Assembly (NCBI GenBank): GCA_028274465.1
Contig: CM051458.1
Span: forward strand, 34,546,692 to 34,610,691
From: Plantago ovata
Lineage: Eukaryota; Streptophyta; Magnoliopsida; Lamiales; Plantaginaceae
Length of the DNA: 64,000 nucleotides
Direction of reading: 5' to 3'
The position numbers and the translations under genes were made by a program. Positions 24,613 to 37,872 of this stretch are shown one piece after another. The first letter of the stretch is position 1. Each line of letters starts with the position of its first letter. Below the pieces are notes generated by a model that was not told where the DNA came from, searched no databases, and saw only the letters and a list, made by a program, of their open reading frames with translations.

Positions 24613-25223
24613 CCGAGTATGATCTTAAATTCACAAGATTGTTGAAGTATGTGCCACACTTCCAAAATAATGAAATGGAAAAGATGAGGTACTTTGTACG
24701 AGGGTTGAAGCCTAAGATCAGGTTCAACCTGTTTGGAATCAAGATGTCAATTTAAGCGAAGGCCGTGGGAAGAGCTGCTGAAGTGGAGGATGATTTAGGA
24801 AAGCTTGAGAGCTATGAACCTCATCGATATGGAAAAAGAAGTTTTGATCATGTGAGTAGCCAAGATCGTCCGTCTCCATCCTAGTATCCTCGCAATCAGT
24901 GTGAAAGTCGACCTCGTCAACTCGATGATATTTCTGGAGTGTCAACTAGGAGAAAGTGTAATTTCTGTGGAGGAACAACTCACGAGGAAGGCAACTGCTG
25001 GAAGAAGAAGGGTTGGTGTTTGTCTTGTGGCAGCAGGGATCATAAGGTAAACGGATGTCCGAGGCGTCGCTCTCTGATTAAGGAAGGATGGCATGGTAGC
25101 ACGGTTTTGAAAAACCATGGAGTTGGTGCAACAGCCAAGGGGAAGGTCCACAGTGGGGTTGGACATGAGGGTCAATCAGCAAATGTAGCAAAAGGTACGC
25201 TCATTTGGACAAACTTCTTCTAA
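24613..25223 (+). pseudogene. gag: E2 gag, C-terminal part with two CCHC zinc knuckles
   Basis: Continuation of the chromovirus gag after E6. It holds the end of the gag core (FTRLLKYVPHFQNNEMEKMR, FVRGLKPKIRFNLF) and then two zinc knuckles: CNFCGGTTHEEGNC (24957-24998) and CLSCGSRDHKVNGC (25017-25058). Both keep the C-x2-C-x4-H-x4-C spacing for nucleic-acid binding. A basic segment follows to about 25220. In an autonomous Tekay element protease and RT would come next; here a non-coding tail follows instead. Broken fossil. Confidence 0.8.
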
Positions 25224-25505
25224 GTCGTGTTGGTTTATCGAACTGCACTTGTTTCGTTAGGTTAGACTCACTTTGGGGTTTAATTATCGACTATTTATTG
25301 AGGATTTACGAATAAATGTTCTTGTTGAAGAAGCAAGCTTTATTTGCCTTAGGTTAGTTACGACCGCGTTAACTTTTGTGTTGCAAAGTTTGACCTTTCA
25401 TCCGGCGTTTGAAGTTGAAGACTTTCGATTCTCCGTTCCTCGTTCGTTAGTTTTACGCTAGTTAAGTTTTGAGGACGAAACTTCTTTAGGGGGGGGGGGG
25501 AAGAG
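25224..25505 (+). other. E2 non-coding tail and polypurine tract
   Basis: No domain seen. It ends with TTTTGAGGACGAAACTTC, usual just before the 3' LTR in this lineage. The polypurine tract is a run of twelve G followed by AAGAG (25489-25505). Confidence 0.8.
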
Positions 25506-28137
25506 TGTAACACCCCGTATTTTGTTTTTCTTATTTTTTTTAATTATTTAATTACCTGAATAATTTATTTTATTTGGTAATTATTTAATTTCTTTTCCGT
25601 GCAACCGAATTCGATTTTAGAAAGTTCGTGTAGTAGTAATTCATCTTGTTCCCCTTTTGGGATAGCTAGCAATCTGATTTTGTAGCCTTCCTCGGCCCAA
25701 ATCTAGTTGAGTGTAGTTGGCTCAATTCTCGTTGTGGCCCATTCTGATATGGCCTGTCTGATGGCCCATGTAGCTAAACCCTAAACCTAATTCTACCAAA
25801 ACTACTCGAGCCTCCCCCATTCCCACTCTTCACGCCACCTTGTTGAGAAGAGCCAAGAAAGAAAAGAAAAACTCATTTATTCATTTTTCTTCTTTTCAAT
25901 CCACACCACACAGACTTAAATCATCTTCATCTCATCACCTCCATTGCCATCTTTCATCATCATCTCCACTACTCCATCATCATCTATCATCATCCCAAAT
26001 CGAACCCACCATCATTATAAAAATCCAACGGCGCCAGTTCCGTTCTGCTTTGATTTTGTTCCACCGTATCAGCTCCTCTCTGGTGCTTTTCTGTTCTGTT
26101 CAGTCCGTGTCGTCCCGCTCCGTTCGCGTGCCCCGTTCCGGATCCATTTTTGTCCAGTCCAGTCCTGTTCGTCGCTCTGTTCCATTTCAGATATGCTCCG
26201 GTAAGTTTGTTCGGCCGATTCTAGTTTAATTATATTCCAATCAATGTAAACCATGTTTTAATCCCCTCGATTCCGTTTTGATTCGCAGCTTGTTCTCTAT
26301 TCTGGTTCGTTCGAAGGTAAAGTGCTATGCCCTGTTCTTTTTCATTTTCTTTTTTTTTCCTTTAATGACCGAATTGCCCCTGTTGTTGTGACCTCTAAAC
26401 TGAACTGAGAACTGGGACTTAAGATAGTTTTAGTTTTGGATCGGATTTGTTGTTGTTTGTGGACTGTTGACCTTGACCTTTCGATTGTTGACCAAATCTG
26501 GACAGTTTGACCTTGTGTTGACTGACCTGGACTTTGATGTAATTATTTCAGAAACTTGAGGACTGAATTGTATAGACTAAAGCTTGTGAGGACCATTTCG
26601 AGATTTTTGGAAAACCTTAAGGACTTATTTTAGATTCTGTTTTGACTTTAGTTGACTGTTAGTGGGTTGTTTCGTTAAGACTCTGAAAGTTGGGGAGTGT
26701 TTCTTATAATTTCTGAAACTTGTAGAAACTGTGTGTGATGTTTGAAAACCTAAAGGACTTTTATGCAGTTACTGTTTTGAGGGTAAATTAGTAATTTCAC
26801 AATCTCCATACTAAACTGTTAAACTGAGTTTCTTTTTAGGGCTGTTCTGAAGTTTTTTAAAACCTGTAGTAATGTTTTGTAAATTACTGTGAGGGTATTT
26901 TTGGTAATTCTGAAATCTGAGTTTTAAAAATGTTTTCTTAAAGCTAGTGAAGTTATTAGTTTATGTCTTGGTGAAGTTGAGTAATTATTTACCCTCTAGG
27001 TTAGTTGGTAAAGGGTTGTGTGCCTATCTTAGAGGTCCCGAGTTTGAGTCCATCCTTCTACACCTCTCCACCGACCATTTTATTTTATCCGTTTAGCTTT
27101 TGTTCGATTTCTAGTAGTAACTAGACACTTTATGCTTAGGTGCTCCGTTCGTTAGCTCGTAGTGAGTTGCGCGTTTGTGGAACCTTTGCTGGCAAGTTTA
27201 AGGTGAGTGTTCACCCCAAAGTTTGTTTGGTTTTAAAACCTGGAAGGCAATGTGCTATGCATGTATATATATATATATTTGTATTGTATTCTGTATGCTA
27301 CTGCTTTAAAAGTAAATATGCCATATGCATGACCATTTTACTTTATTATGTACGGTGTTCTTCTGTTTGTACTGACTCTTCTACAGGAATGTAACTCGGT
27401 TATCCGAGCACTTTATTTGTTATTGTTTCTGTCTGTTTCTGTGTGGCCGGTCGATTAGGTTGTAACTAGGTAGACTTGGGTAGTGTGGACTATCGGGTTT
27501 ATTTGGTTATTCCCTAGTCTATTCCCTTTTAGACGCGAGGCAGAAGTCGCTGAGGTCTATTAGGGTTGTAGGTTCTGTTTCTGTTTCTGTCTAGAGTTGT
27601 ACCCTCTGGAGGGAGTTATAAGGGCATACTGGGAGTAGGAGTAACAAGGAGGGTTGCACCAACGGACTTCACCTTATCTGTTTCTGTCTGTCTCTCTGCT
27701 CTGTTATGTGCTTCTGTTACTGTCTTACTTGCTACAAATGCTTTTGTTTTCAAAATTGTTTACTGTTCTGTCTTTTAACTTAGAACCTCACTGAGATCCT
27801 TTATCTCACACTCTTTCTATTTTCATAATTCCTTCCTTGTAGATTTTGTTGAAGGAGACCAAGTCTAGGCGTCCATCGACTGAGAGTTGGGTTTGGGAAC
27901 TCGTGGGATTTTATTTGCTAGAAATAAGAAGAAAAACTCTCTCACCTTCACTGTCTGTTCATTTTAAAATTAACACTGAGTTTAGTTACCATTATCACTA
28001 TTCTACTTTAAATTTGTAAGCTCATTTGAGCGCCAAAACTCGCTCCTTGACATTTATTGAAGATCGTTATTTTCAAATTTCAAAAATTACTTTTATTTCA
28101 AGAAATTATTTTATTTTAAAAAATCGGTACCGTTACA
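25506..28137 (+). repeat. E2 3' LTR
   Basis: 2632 bp, uninterrupted. Begins TGTAACACCCCGT and ends CGGTACCGTTACA. It contains the W-box cluster at 26467-26523 and pyrimidine-rich stretches near 25840-26200 that can be translated but match the other LTR copies and are not genes. Confidence 0.93.
26467..26523 (+). promoter_or_regulatory. Cluster of five W-boxes in the E2 3' LTR
   Basis: TTGACC at 26467, 26473, 26488 and 26507, and TTGACT at 26518, matching the WRKY-factor core TTGAC(C/T). The 5' LTR keeps only the last two (near 8725-8741). That the cluster is bound is inference. Confidence 0.55.
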
Positions 28138-28617
28138 CCGACCATGGAGATGTTTGGATTCTCCATGTTGATGGCTCTTCCTCGGGAAAGAATGGTGGGA
28201 TAGGAATTTACTTCAAAAGCCCAGGAGGAGCGGAACTCGAGTACGTTGTTTCTCTAAGCTTCCCGGTCTCCAATAATGAAGCTGAGTATAAAGCCATCCT
28301 CATCGCTCTACGCATGGCAAAGGCACTTGAAGTGAAGAAGCTCCACCTCTTCACCGATTCTCAATTAGTCGAGAAACAAATCTCGGGAAAGTTCAAGACA
28401 AAGAAGGATTCACTAGAAGAATACAAGAGTGCCAACACGGAAGAAATCCAAAAATTTGAAAGTTGTGAGATTGAAAAATTCTCAAGAGATCTAAATCAAA
28501 GAGCAGACGCTTTGTCCAAGTATGCTTCAGCCTCCGCAGGATTGGATACCCGGAATGTGATACTCATGAAAATCGACGTCGTCCCTCCGGTCATCAAAGC
28601 CAACTGTCTTGGCCATT
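28138..28617 (+). pseudogene. E1 second, archaeal-type RNase H
   Basis: The segment right after E2 encodes an extra RNase H: WILHVDGSSSGKNGGIGIYF, then NNEAEYKAILIALRMAKAL, LHLFTDSQLVEKQISGKF and a C-terminal NQRADALSKYAS. Visible acidic positions are the D of VDGS, the E of NEAEYKA, the D of TDSQL and the D of RADALS. This archaeal-like RNase H in addition to the ordinary one is a known mark of the Tat lineage; it removes RNA from the RNA-DNA hybrid during reverse transcription. E2 sits just upstream of it. Fossil. Confidence 0.82.
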
Positions 28618-29852
28618 GATACTCAACCAAGTTGGATGCAAGGGATAGCTACCTATATCATGCACGGTAGCCTTCCTCGTGACAAAGCTGAAGCACGAAG
28701 AATCAAAGGGAAAGTTGGCCGCTACATCATGCAAGGAGACCACTTGTACAAAAGATCCTTTGAGGGAGTCTACTTGAGATGCGTAGCTGAGAAAGAAGTC
28801 CCAAAAGTTTTGGGAGAAATGCACCAAGGAAGTTGCGGGGACCATGCTGGAGGAAGAACCCTCGCACAAAAATTCATCCGCCAGGGATTCTACTAGCCAA
28901 CTGTTCGTGAGGATGCTTCCCAATTCGTGAGGAGATGCGAGGAGTGTCAATTGCACGCCAATTTGATCAATGTTCCTGCCAAGACTCTCATGCCTATCTC
29001 GATCACATGCCCGTTCGACATCTGGGGTATCGACATAGTTGGTCCATTCCCAAGGGGCACGGGACAGAAAAAATTCATCATTGTCGCAGTAGAGTACTTT
29101 AGCAAGTGGGCAGAGGTTGAAGCGGTGTCTACTATAACTGAGCAAAGGTGATGAACTTCGTGTGGAGAAACATTGTGTATCGATTTGGCCTACCAAGTGT
29201 CCTCATCTCCGATAACGACTCTCAATTTTGCGGACAGAAGTTCAATAAATGGTGCAAAGAAATGAAGTTTGAGAGGAGTTACACCTCAGTAGGACATCCT
29301 CAATCCAATGGGCAGAGTGCAGCCGTCAACAAGACCCTTGTCAACAATTTGCAATAGAGGTTTGCCACAACAAGGATTGGGTCGACGAGCTTGATGGAGT
29401 AGTATGGGCGTATCGCACAACTTCGAAGACCGCCACAAGGAAAACCCCCTTCTCTCTAGTTTATGGTTCTGAAGGAGTCATACCAGTAGAAGTAGCCGTG
29501 GAACCCTCATGATCCAAGGGTATCAGCCCGAGGACAATCACAACGAAAGATGTTCGATCTAGAGATGTTAGAAGAAGCGCGAACCACTGCTTTGGCCAAC
29601 ATCTTGAGGTACCAAGCGTTGATTGCAAGAGCCTACAACAAGAGTGTGAAAGAGAGAGACTTCCAAGTTGGGGACCTAGTGCTTCGAAGGGCAGACATCC
29701 TGGGCAAAGTTGGAAAGATGCAACCCAACTGGGAAGGCCCCTACAAGATTTTCGAAGCAAGATCCAACGGAAGCTACCGTCTCCAAGACATGGAAGGAAG
29801 AGTGTTGAAGAACCCTTGGAATACCTCCAATCTCCAGAGGTTTTATGCCTAG
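28618..29852 (+). pseudogene. E1 integrase
   Basis: Integrase domains in order. The H2C2 zinc domain lies at about 28700-28960 (EMHQGSCGDHAGGRTLAQKF, later RRCEECQLHAN). The catalytic core runs from about 29010 to 29360 (PFDIWGIDIVGPFPRGTGQK, then GLPSVLISDNDSQFCGQKF and [16 protein letters not shown]). The C-terminal domain is at about 29640-29850 (FQVGDLVLRRADI, NWEGPYKIFEARSNGSYRL, ending NTSNLQRFYA). Integrase would insert the cDNA into chromosomes. Broken in several places. The ending just before a long non-coding region fits Retand-like elements. Confidence 0.87.
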
Positions 29853-30887
29853 AAGTTTTTAAAGGCAATGCAAAGTTTTTGAAGTGCTCCTGTGAAAGGC
29901 CCCGTACTTATGAATCAAGAGAAGTTCCTCACAAGCTCCTGTGAAAGGCCCCCTCATTTTTTTGGTTTAAGTTTTTAGGAAGTAGAACTTTGAAGTAGAG
30001 CTACCTCAGAAGAATGAAAAAGTTGTAAGAATGCTGGCCATGAAGCCCACCATTGTAATTGAATTTCCGTCAAATCAATGCAATGCATATCTTTCAGCAA
30101 AAATATTCATATAAAGCTCTATCAGTTTCTAAGTTCAAACAAAAGAGGAGCAAAGAAGTACTCGATCCACCTCTTGATCTGTATCTCCTCGCTTTTTCGT
30201 CAAGTAAAGGAAAGGCCTCCTCGAATCATCTGAAAAGTCCTCGAAGCTGGCAAACTCGAGGAGAATAGCAAGGAGTGAAGAGCAAGGTAGAGGAGAAGGA
30301 AAATTTCTACACTTATGATTTTTCAAGATTTGTCCAAAAAAGTTGTTTGATCTCGAGAAGATTATCTCAGATCGAGTAGAAAAACATCTCGACAAGTGTT
30401 TCAGATACGCCGATAGTTCGAGGAGCACATCTCAAGTAGTGTCATCAGCACTTATACTTTCTCAGCATTTCACAAATGGCGCGAGGAATTTACCTCCTCG
30501 ATCTCAGTTCAGATTCATGCAAAATAACTACTCTAACAAAGTTATACGTCATAACTGAAAAAGAGTTAGTAAAATTTCCATAAGTATGGAAAGACTGAGC
30601 GAGAAACAACAACATTGGATAAAGAAGGACGATCACCATGAAAGAAGGTGATGAAACTTACAAAGTTACTACAGTAATGAAGATGATCGAACAGGTGCCA
30701 CAAAGGGCCGAATAGAAAGAGAGTAAATTGTCCTGAAAAAACTTAAAGGAAAATAAGTACAACAATTTTTCACTGAGCATACTCGGGCTTCTCAGGCTTT
30801 CAAGCTCCTCGGATCAACGAGTGCGGCTCCCAGTTAACTTTGTTTGCGGGTTCGGGCCAGTAGTGCTGCCTCCTCCTCGGTTAGGGC
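29853..30887 (+). other. E1 3' non-coding region after integrase
   Basis: About 1 kb without a convincing sense gene. Near 29885-29955 a short block (GCTCCTGTGAAAGGCCCC) occurs twice about 50 bp apart. CTCG-rich repeats such as TCCTCGA and TCTCGA recur to 30500. The antisense coding region begins to be visible near the right end. Confidence 0.55.
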
Positions 30888-31058
30888 TCATAAGCTCAAG
30901 GATCTCATTAGGATCTCGCTCTTTTTCTTGAGATTACTTGATGGCCTTCTCGAACGTGATAAGCTCGGGCTCCACGAAACCTTGAGGACGACCAGCACGG
31001 GGTCACTCACCTTGATCCATGCTGCGTTTTGAATAGCAGCCTTCTCGAACGGATGGAG
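30888..31058 (-). pseudogene. E1 antisense coding region, distal end
   Basis: Minus-strand segment encoding HPFEKAAIQNAAWIKVSDPV, lying directly left of the copia insertion E7. Its position and strand suggest it is the last part of the antisense coding region whose main body is at 47130-50291. Assignment is by position and style only. Fossil. Confidence 0.45.
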
Positions 31059-31063
31059 GACTC

Positions 31064-33034
<1,971 letters not shown>

Positions 33035-33048
33035 ATCTCCCACTTGGC

Positions 33049-35600
33049 CTAGAACCAATCACCTACGTGTCTAACACCTATGTTGTTGAAATGTCTAACA
33101 TGTTTGTCAATGTTCAACACTTTGGTGAAAGGATCTGCCACATTTTCCTCAGTGGAAACTCGTTCTATAGATACTTCTCCTCTAGTTATCATCTCTCTAA
33201 TTAGATAATACTTCCTAGGTACATGCTTATTCTTGTTAGTGGATCTTGGTTCCTTTGCTTGTGCAACAACGCCTTCGTTGTCGCAGTAGACCGTTATAGG
33301 ACTACTATTAGGAACTACCCCTAGTTCCTTTAGGAATTCTGAAATCCAAACAACCTCCTTTGAGGCTTCTGCAACAACAATGTACTTGGATTCGGTCGTA
33401 AAATCAGCCAAGGTGGATTGCTTTGAACTCTTCCAAGTGACGGCTCCACCATTGAGTGTAAACACATACCCAGTTTGTGATTTGTAGTCGTCTGGGTCCG
33501 ATTGGAAACCAGCATCGACATAACCACTCAGTCGCAACTCTTGTTGTCCACCATATACAAGAAAGGAATCTTTAGTTCTTCTAAGATACTTAAGAATTGC
33601 TTTCACAGCTGTCCAGTGTTTCATACCTAGATTCTGTTGGTGTCGACAAGTACAACTAAGTGCATAGGCCACATCCGGCCTTGTACAGTTCATGGCATAC
33701 ATGATAGATCCAATAGCTGATGCATATGGTACCCTTTTAATGTGTTCGATCTCCTCATCAGTAGAAGGACTATCCTTCGTAGTGAGAGCGACGCCATGTC
33801 TAGCTGGTAAGAAACCTTTATTGGATCCATCCATATTAAAGAGTTTCACTATCTTGTCGACATATGTGGATTGTGACAACCCTAACAATCTTCGGGATCT
33901 ATCCCTATGGATTTTGATTCCAAGAATGTAACAGGCTTCACCTAAGTCTTTCATCGAGAAAGTCTTAGATAACCACTCCTTTGTGGATCGTAACATTTGG
34001 ACATTGTTTCCCATGATTAATATGTTATCAACATATATAACCATGAAAACAATTCCAACATCGCTGCGTTTAACATTAACGCATGGATCTTCCGCACATC
34101 TGATGTAGTCAATTGATTTGACTGTTTCATCAAAGTGAATATTCCAACTCCTTGAAGCTTGCTTTAGTCCATAATGAATCTCTATAGCTTGCAAACTAAT
34201 TTGGGATTTGACTTAGATGTAAAACCTTCAGGTTGTATCATATACAACTCTTCCTCGAGATTTCTGTTAAGGAAAGAAGTTTTCATATCCATTTGCCAAA
34301 TCTCATAATCATAGTATGCTGCTATAGCAAGTAAAATTCGAATAGACTTAAGCTTGGCTACTGGTGAAAAAGTTTCGTCATAATCGATACCATATCGTTG
34401 ACTATAACCTTTCGCCACCAGCCTAGCCTTGTATGTCTGTATGTTGCCATCAGCATCTGTTTTCCTCTTGAAAACTCATTTGCAACCGATAGGTCTAACC
34501 CCTTCTGGTGCATCAACAAAGTCCCATACTTGATTTTCATACATTGAGTCTATTTCGGATTTCATGGCTTCTTGCCACCTTTTTGAATCAATGTCCAACA
34601 TTGCTTCTTTGTAAGTCTTAGGGTCATCTTTGTGAGATAAGTCAAGTTCAAACTTGTCATCCTCCAAGAGTAAACTTATCTTCTTGGAAGCTCTCACTTC
34701 TAAGCTTTTAGACCGGCGGAGTGCGGGTTTGTTTGGTTGTACTGGTCGTATATTCTGATTGTGAGATGGTTCAACTTGTTCAATCTGTTGAACAGTTGAA
34801 GGCGGATCGGATGCAACAGTTGCACATGGTTCAGGTGCAACGGTTGCAACTGTATCATGGGGAGTTGGTTCCGACATGACCTGTTGAACCGTTCCAGTCG
34901 GTTCAGTCAATGTCGGCTTGGTAGGGGAATTTTGGGAATTAGTGAAATTTCCTAAAATGCTCCCACTGGCTGGCAGATATCTTCCCGGAGATGTGCTCGA
35001 GCCATAAGATCCTCCTTGAGCTCCCACTGAATCATTGTCATAACTATTTGACAATTCATTAACCTCAATGTTATCTTCTTGTTCTTGGATTTCCTCGAGT
35101 TCTATCTCATTTCTACTATGTTGTTTGAAGACATAATCATCTTCTAGAAAGGAAGCCTGTCTGGAAACAATGATGTTATGTTCCTCAGGCAAATAGAAGT
35201 AGTAACCCTTGGTTTCCTTATGATATCCAATAAAATAACATTTCTCACATTTGGGTTCCAGTTTCCCTGCGAGCATTCTTTTCACATATGCCGGACAACC
35301 CTAGGCATGCATATGTGAAAGACTTGGCTTCTTGCCATACCATAACTCATACGGTGTTTCTCGACTGATTTGGATAGTACCCTATTCAGAATATAGATTG
35401 AGTCTAGTAACGCGTATCCCCATAAGAAGATCGGAAGAGTTGTGAAATTCATCATGGATCTTACCATGTCTAACAAAGTTCGATTTCTCCTCTCAGAAAC
35501 ACCATTCATTTGTGGTGTTCCTGGTGGAGTCCATTGTGATTGAATTCCATTAAGATTTTAAGTAATCCAAAAATTCCTTACTTAAGTATTCTCCTCCTCG
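33049..35600 (-). pseudogene. pol: E7 reverse transcriptase, RNase H and integrase end
   Basis: Copia Pol on the minus strand, read from right to left. Integrase C-terminal part near 35480-35280 ([20 protein letters not shown]), a linker rich in T, P and E near 35000-34700, RT near 34620-33800 (WQEAMKSEIDSMYENQVWDF, then [20 protein letters not shown] and the region around YVDNILIMGN), and RNase H near 33660-33090 ([46 protein letters not shown]). These blocks match E10 one for one. The longest open stretch is 33049-34194. Broken fossil. Confidence 0.9.
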
Positions 35601-37210
35601 ATCTGATCGAAGAGTCTTAATACTTCTTTCAAGTTGTTTCTCGAGTCTTAATACTTCTTTCAAGTTGTTTCTCTACTTCAACCTTATACTCTTTGAATTT
35701 CTCAAAAGCTTCAGATTTGTGTTTCATAAGATACACATAGCCAAAGCTAGAGAAACCATCGGTAAAGGTTATGAAGTAAGAATACCCACCCCTAGCTTGA
35801 GTTGTAAAAGGTCCACACACATCAGAGTGAACTAACTCAAGTACTTGTTTAGCACGAGTACCCTTTCCGGAAAAAGGTTTCTTGATCATTTTACCTTTGA
35901 GACATGATTCACAGTTCCCATATGATTCAAAATCAAATGGTGCTAAATAGTCTAACTTCCTCAGTCTTGCAATTCTTGTCTCATTAATGTGACCAAGTCT
36001 ACAATGCCACAAGTAAGTGGTGTTTCTTGGATTATTAAGCTTTGGTCGTTTGTTTTGTATATGAAATAAATTATGTCTACATTCAAGTAAGTACAAACCA
36101 TTCATAAGAGGAGCATTTCCAATATCAATACCATTATGCGAAAAATAACAATTATTATTGGTAAAACGGAAGGAAAACCCTTCATTGTCTAACATCAGAA
36201 TGGAAATAATATTTCTTACAATTGAAGGAACGAAATAATAATTATTCAATTCTAAAACAAAACCCGAGGGTAAATTTAATCTATAAGTTCCAACACGTAG
36301 GGCAGCAACGGACGATCCATTTCCTATGCGTAGATCAATTTCCCTTGGTCTAACATGTCGGCTATCAATGAGCCCCTGCAAATTGTTACAAATGTGTGAG
36401 CCACAAGCAGTATCTAATAACCAACAATTCGAGTTTTGTGTAGACATATTTATCTCAATGAGAAACATACCTTGATGGGAGCCAGATGCACCATGCGTGG
36501 TCACAACTCCATCATCAATTGGCTTCCAGTGTCCTTTCTTCTTGCAGTAAAGACACGTCTCCTTCTCCATGTTCACCACCTTCTTCTGATTTCCAGCCTT
36601 GCGCTTAAAAACCTTAGCCTTAGGTCCAACCTTTGGCTTCTTGGTTTGCTTAGACTTACCCTTTGAGCCATAGACCTTAGGGTGAGCCTTCGCAGATGAT
36701 CCAACCAGCATAACAGACTTCCTCTTAGGTTGAGCCTGTTCATAGGTCTTAAGCATATTATGGTGACTGAAACACAGTTCTCAAATTTGATTCCAGCAGT
36801 TGCCAGTTTCTCAATGAGTCCAATCATTTTTAGCACGTGTTCAGATACATTCCCTCCTTCAGACATCCTCATTTTGAAGATTTCTCTAAGAAGATCAAAC
36901 TCAACACTCTTAGAAACAGTTCCAAAGAGGCTTTTGAGGTGCTCAAGCATTTCATATGGCATCATGTTTTCATGTTGCCTTTGCAGCTCCATAGTCATTG
37001 CAGCTAGCATAACACACTGGGCATTAGCAACAACATCTTTGTGCTTCTGGTGAGCAGCTTTGTCAAACTTAGCAAGCTCAGCAGCAATAGTAGGAGGAGT
37101 GGGGATTGGCTCGTCCAAGACGTACTCAATTTTCTCTTGCCTAAGCACCAAACGAATGTTACGGATCCAATCCATAAAGTTTGGACCAGTAAGAGTGCAT
37201 TTCTACAATA
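35601..37210 (-). pseudogene. gag: E7 gag, protease and integrase N-terminal part
   Basis: Minus strand. Gag near 37200-36700 (LTGPNFMDWIRNIRLVLRQE; later MPYEMLEHLKSLF and SEGGNVSEHVLKMIGLIEKL), then a lysine-rich linker, a zinc knuckle (CLYCKKKGHWKP, about 36523-36558) and protease (LLDTACGSHICNN, about 36385-36423). Integrase begins with the zinc domain (LWHCRLGHINETRIARLRKL to CESCLKGKM, about 36015-35895) and continues into the core (LELVHSDVCGPFTTQARGGY). The same blocks occur in E10. Lineage within copia is not certain; long LTRs and this gag suggest the Angela/TAR/Tork side. Broken fossil. Confidence 0.88.
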
Positions 37211-37867
37211 TCATTCTTATGGATAAATTGGCCATCTTTTCAGACCTAGAGAAGTAAATAAATAAAAATGAAATTAATACTCCAAAATAATTTCTATGAT
37301 CACAATCAACGACTAAATAAACTAGGACTTTACCTTTATTCAGTTCTCACTATTTTCACATACTCCTGACCCCTTTAGAGAGTACGAACCATTATTTTAC
37401 AATAGTTGTAGTGAGCCAAGATCCATGCTTGCACTATTATAGCCCCAGCTATGGCTGATCACTATAATAACCAAACAGGTAGGTCTCCAAACCAATTGTA
37501 CAATACAACTCTTGGTTGATCAAAACCATTTTGATCGATGTCCTCAAAATATGTCTGACGCTATGGCGACTCGACATAATTCAAGTAAGTCATAACCATC
37601 ACAGACACCAACAATGGCCCTATGAAGGCAACTTTCTTACGGCAAACGGAGTAAGCACTATGGTGCATATTACCCACGAGATTAGTAAGTGCATTTAACC
37701 TTCAATTATGATGGATGACATCATGCGATTTAATCGAGACTAAAATTAATTGGGGAACATTTAAATGGGATATTTAATCGCTTGACCAAGATGCCTAACA
37801 TGCATCACATGATGGGTGCCGCCTACCCAAGGCTCATGCAATGCGGTCTAACAAGTAATGAGTGCCG
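37211..37867 (-). other. E7 leader, gag-proximal half, with conserved RNA-structure candidates
   Basis: Untranslated region just upstream of gag in element sense. Blocks shared with E10: 37342-37363 (sense TATGTGAAAATAGTG), 37409-37425 (sense GGATCTTGGCTCACTAC), a hairpin at 37435-37469 (8-bp stem TATTATAG/CTATAATA), the covarying hairpin at 37492-37515, and GGTTATGACTTACT in sense near 37588-37601. Two units of the tandem hairpin array lie at 37813-37829 and 37859-37875. Confidence 0.75.
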
Positions 37868-37872
37868 CCTAC

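Larger units (their letters stand above)
7778..28137 (+). mobile_element. E2: Tekay/Del-like chromovirus, gag-only, inserted in E1 pol
   Basis: LTR element beginning TGTAACACCCCGT and ending GGTACCGTTACA, with a perfect 5-bp target duplication CCGAC (7773-7777 and 28138-28142). The 5' LTR is 7778-15621, enlarged by E3 and E4; the 3' LTR is 25506-28137. The primer-binding site matches initiator tRNA-Met, and the polypurine tract precedes the 3' LTR. After removing E5 and E6, only about 2.2 kb of internal sequence remains: a leader, a gag with two CCHC knuckles and a short non-coding tail. No protease, RT or integrase was found, so it is a gag-only, non-autonomous form. A 410-bp LTR sample is about 94% identical by eye, slightly younger than E1. 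Confidence 0.9.
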
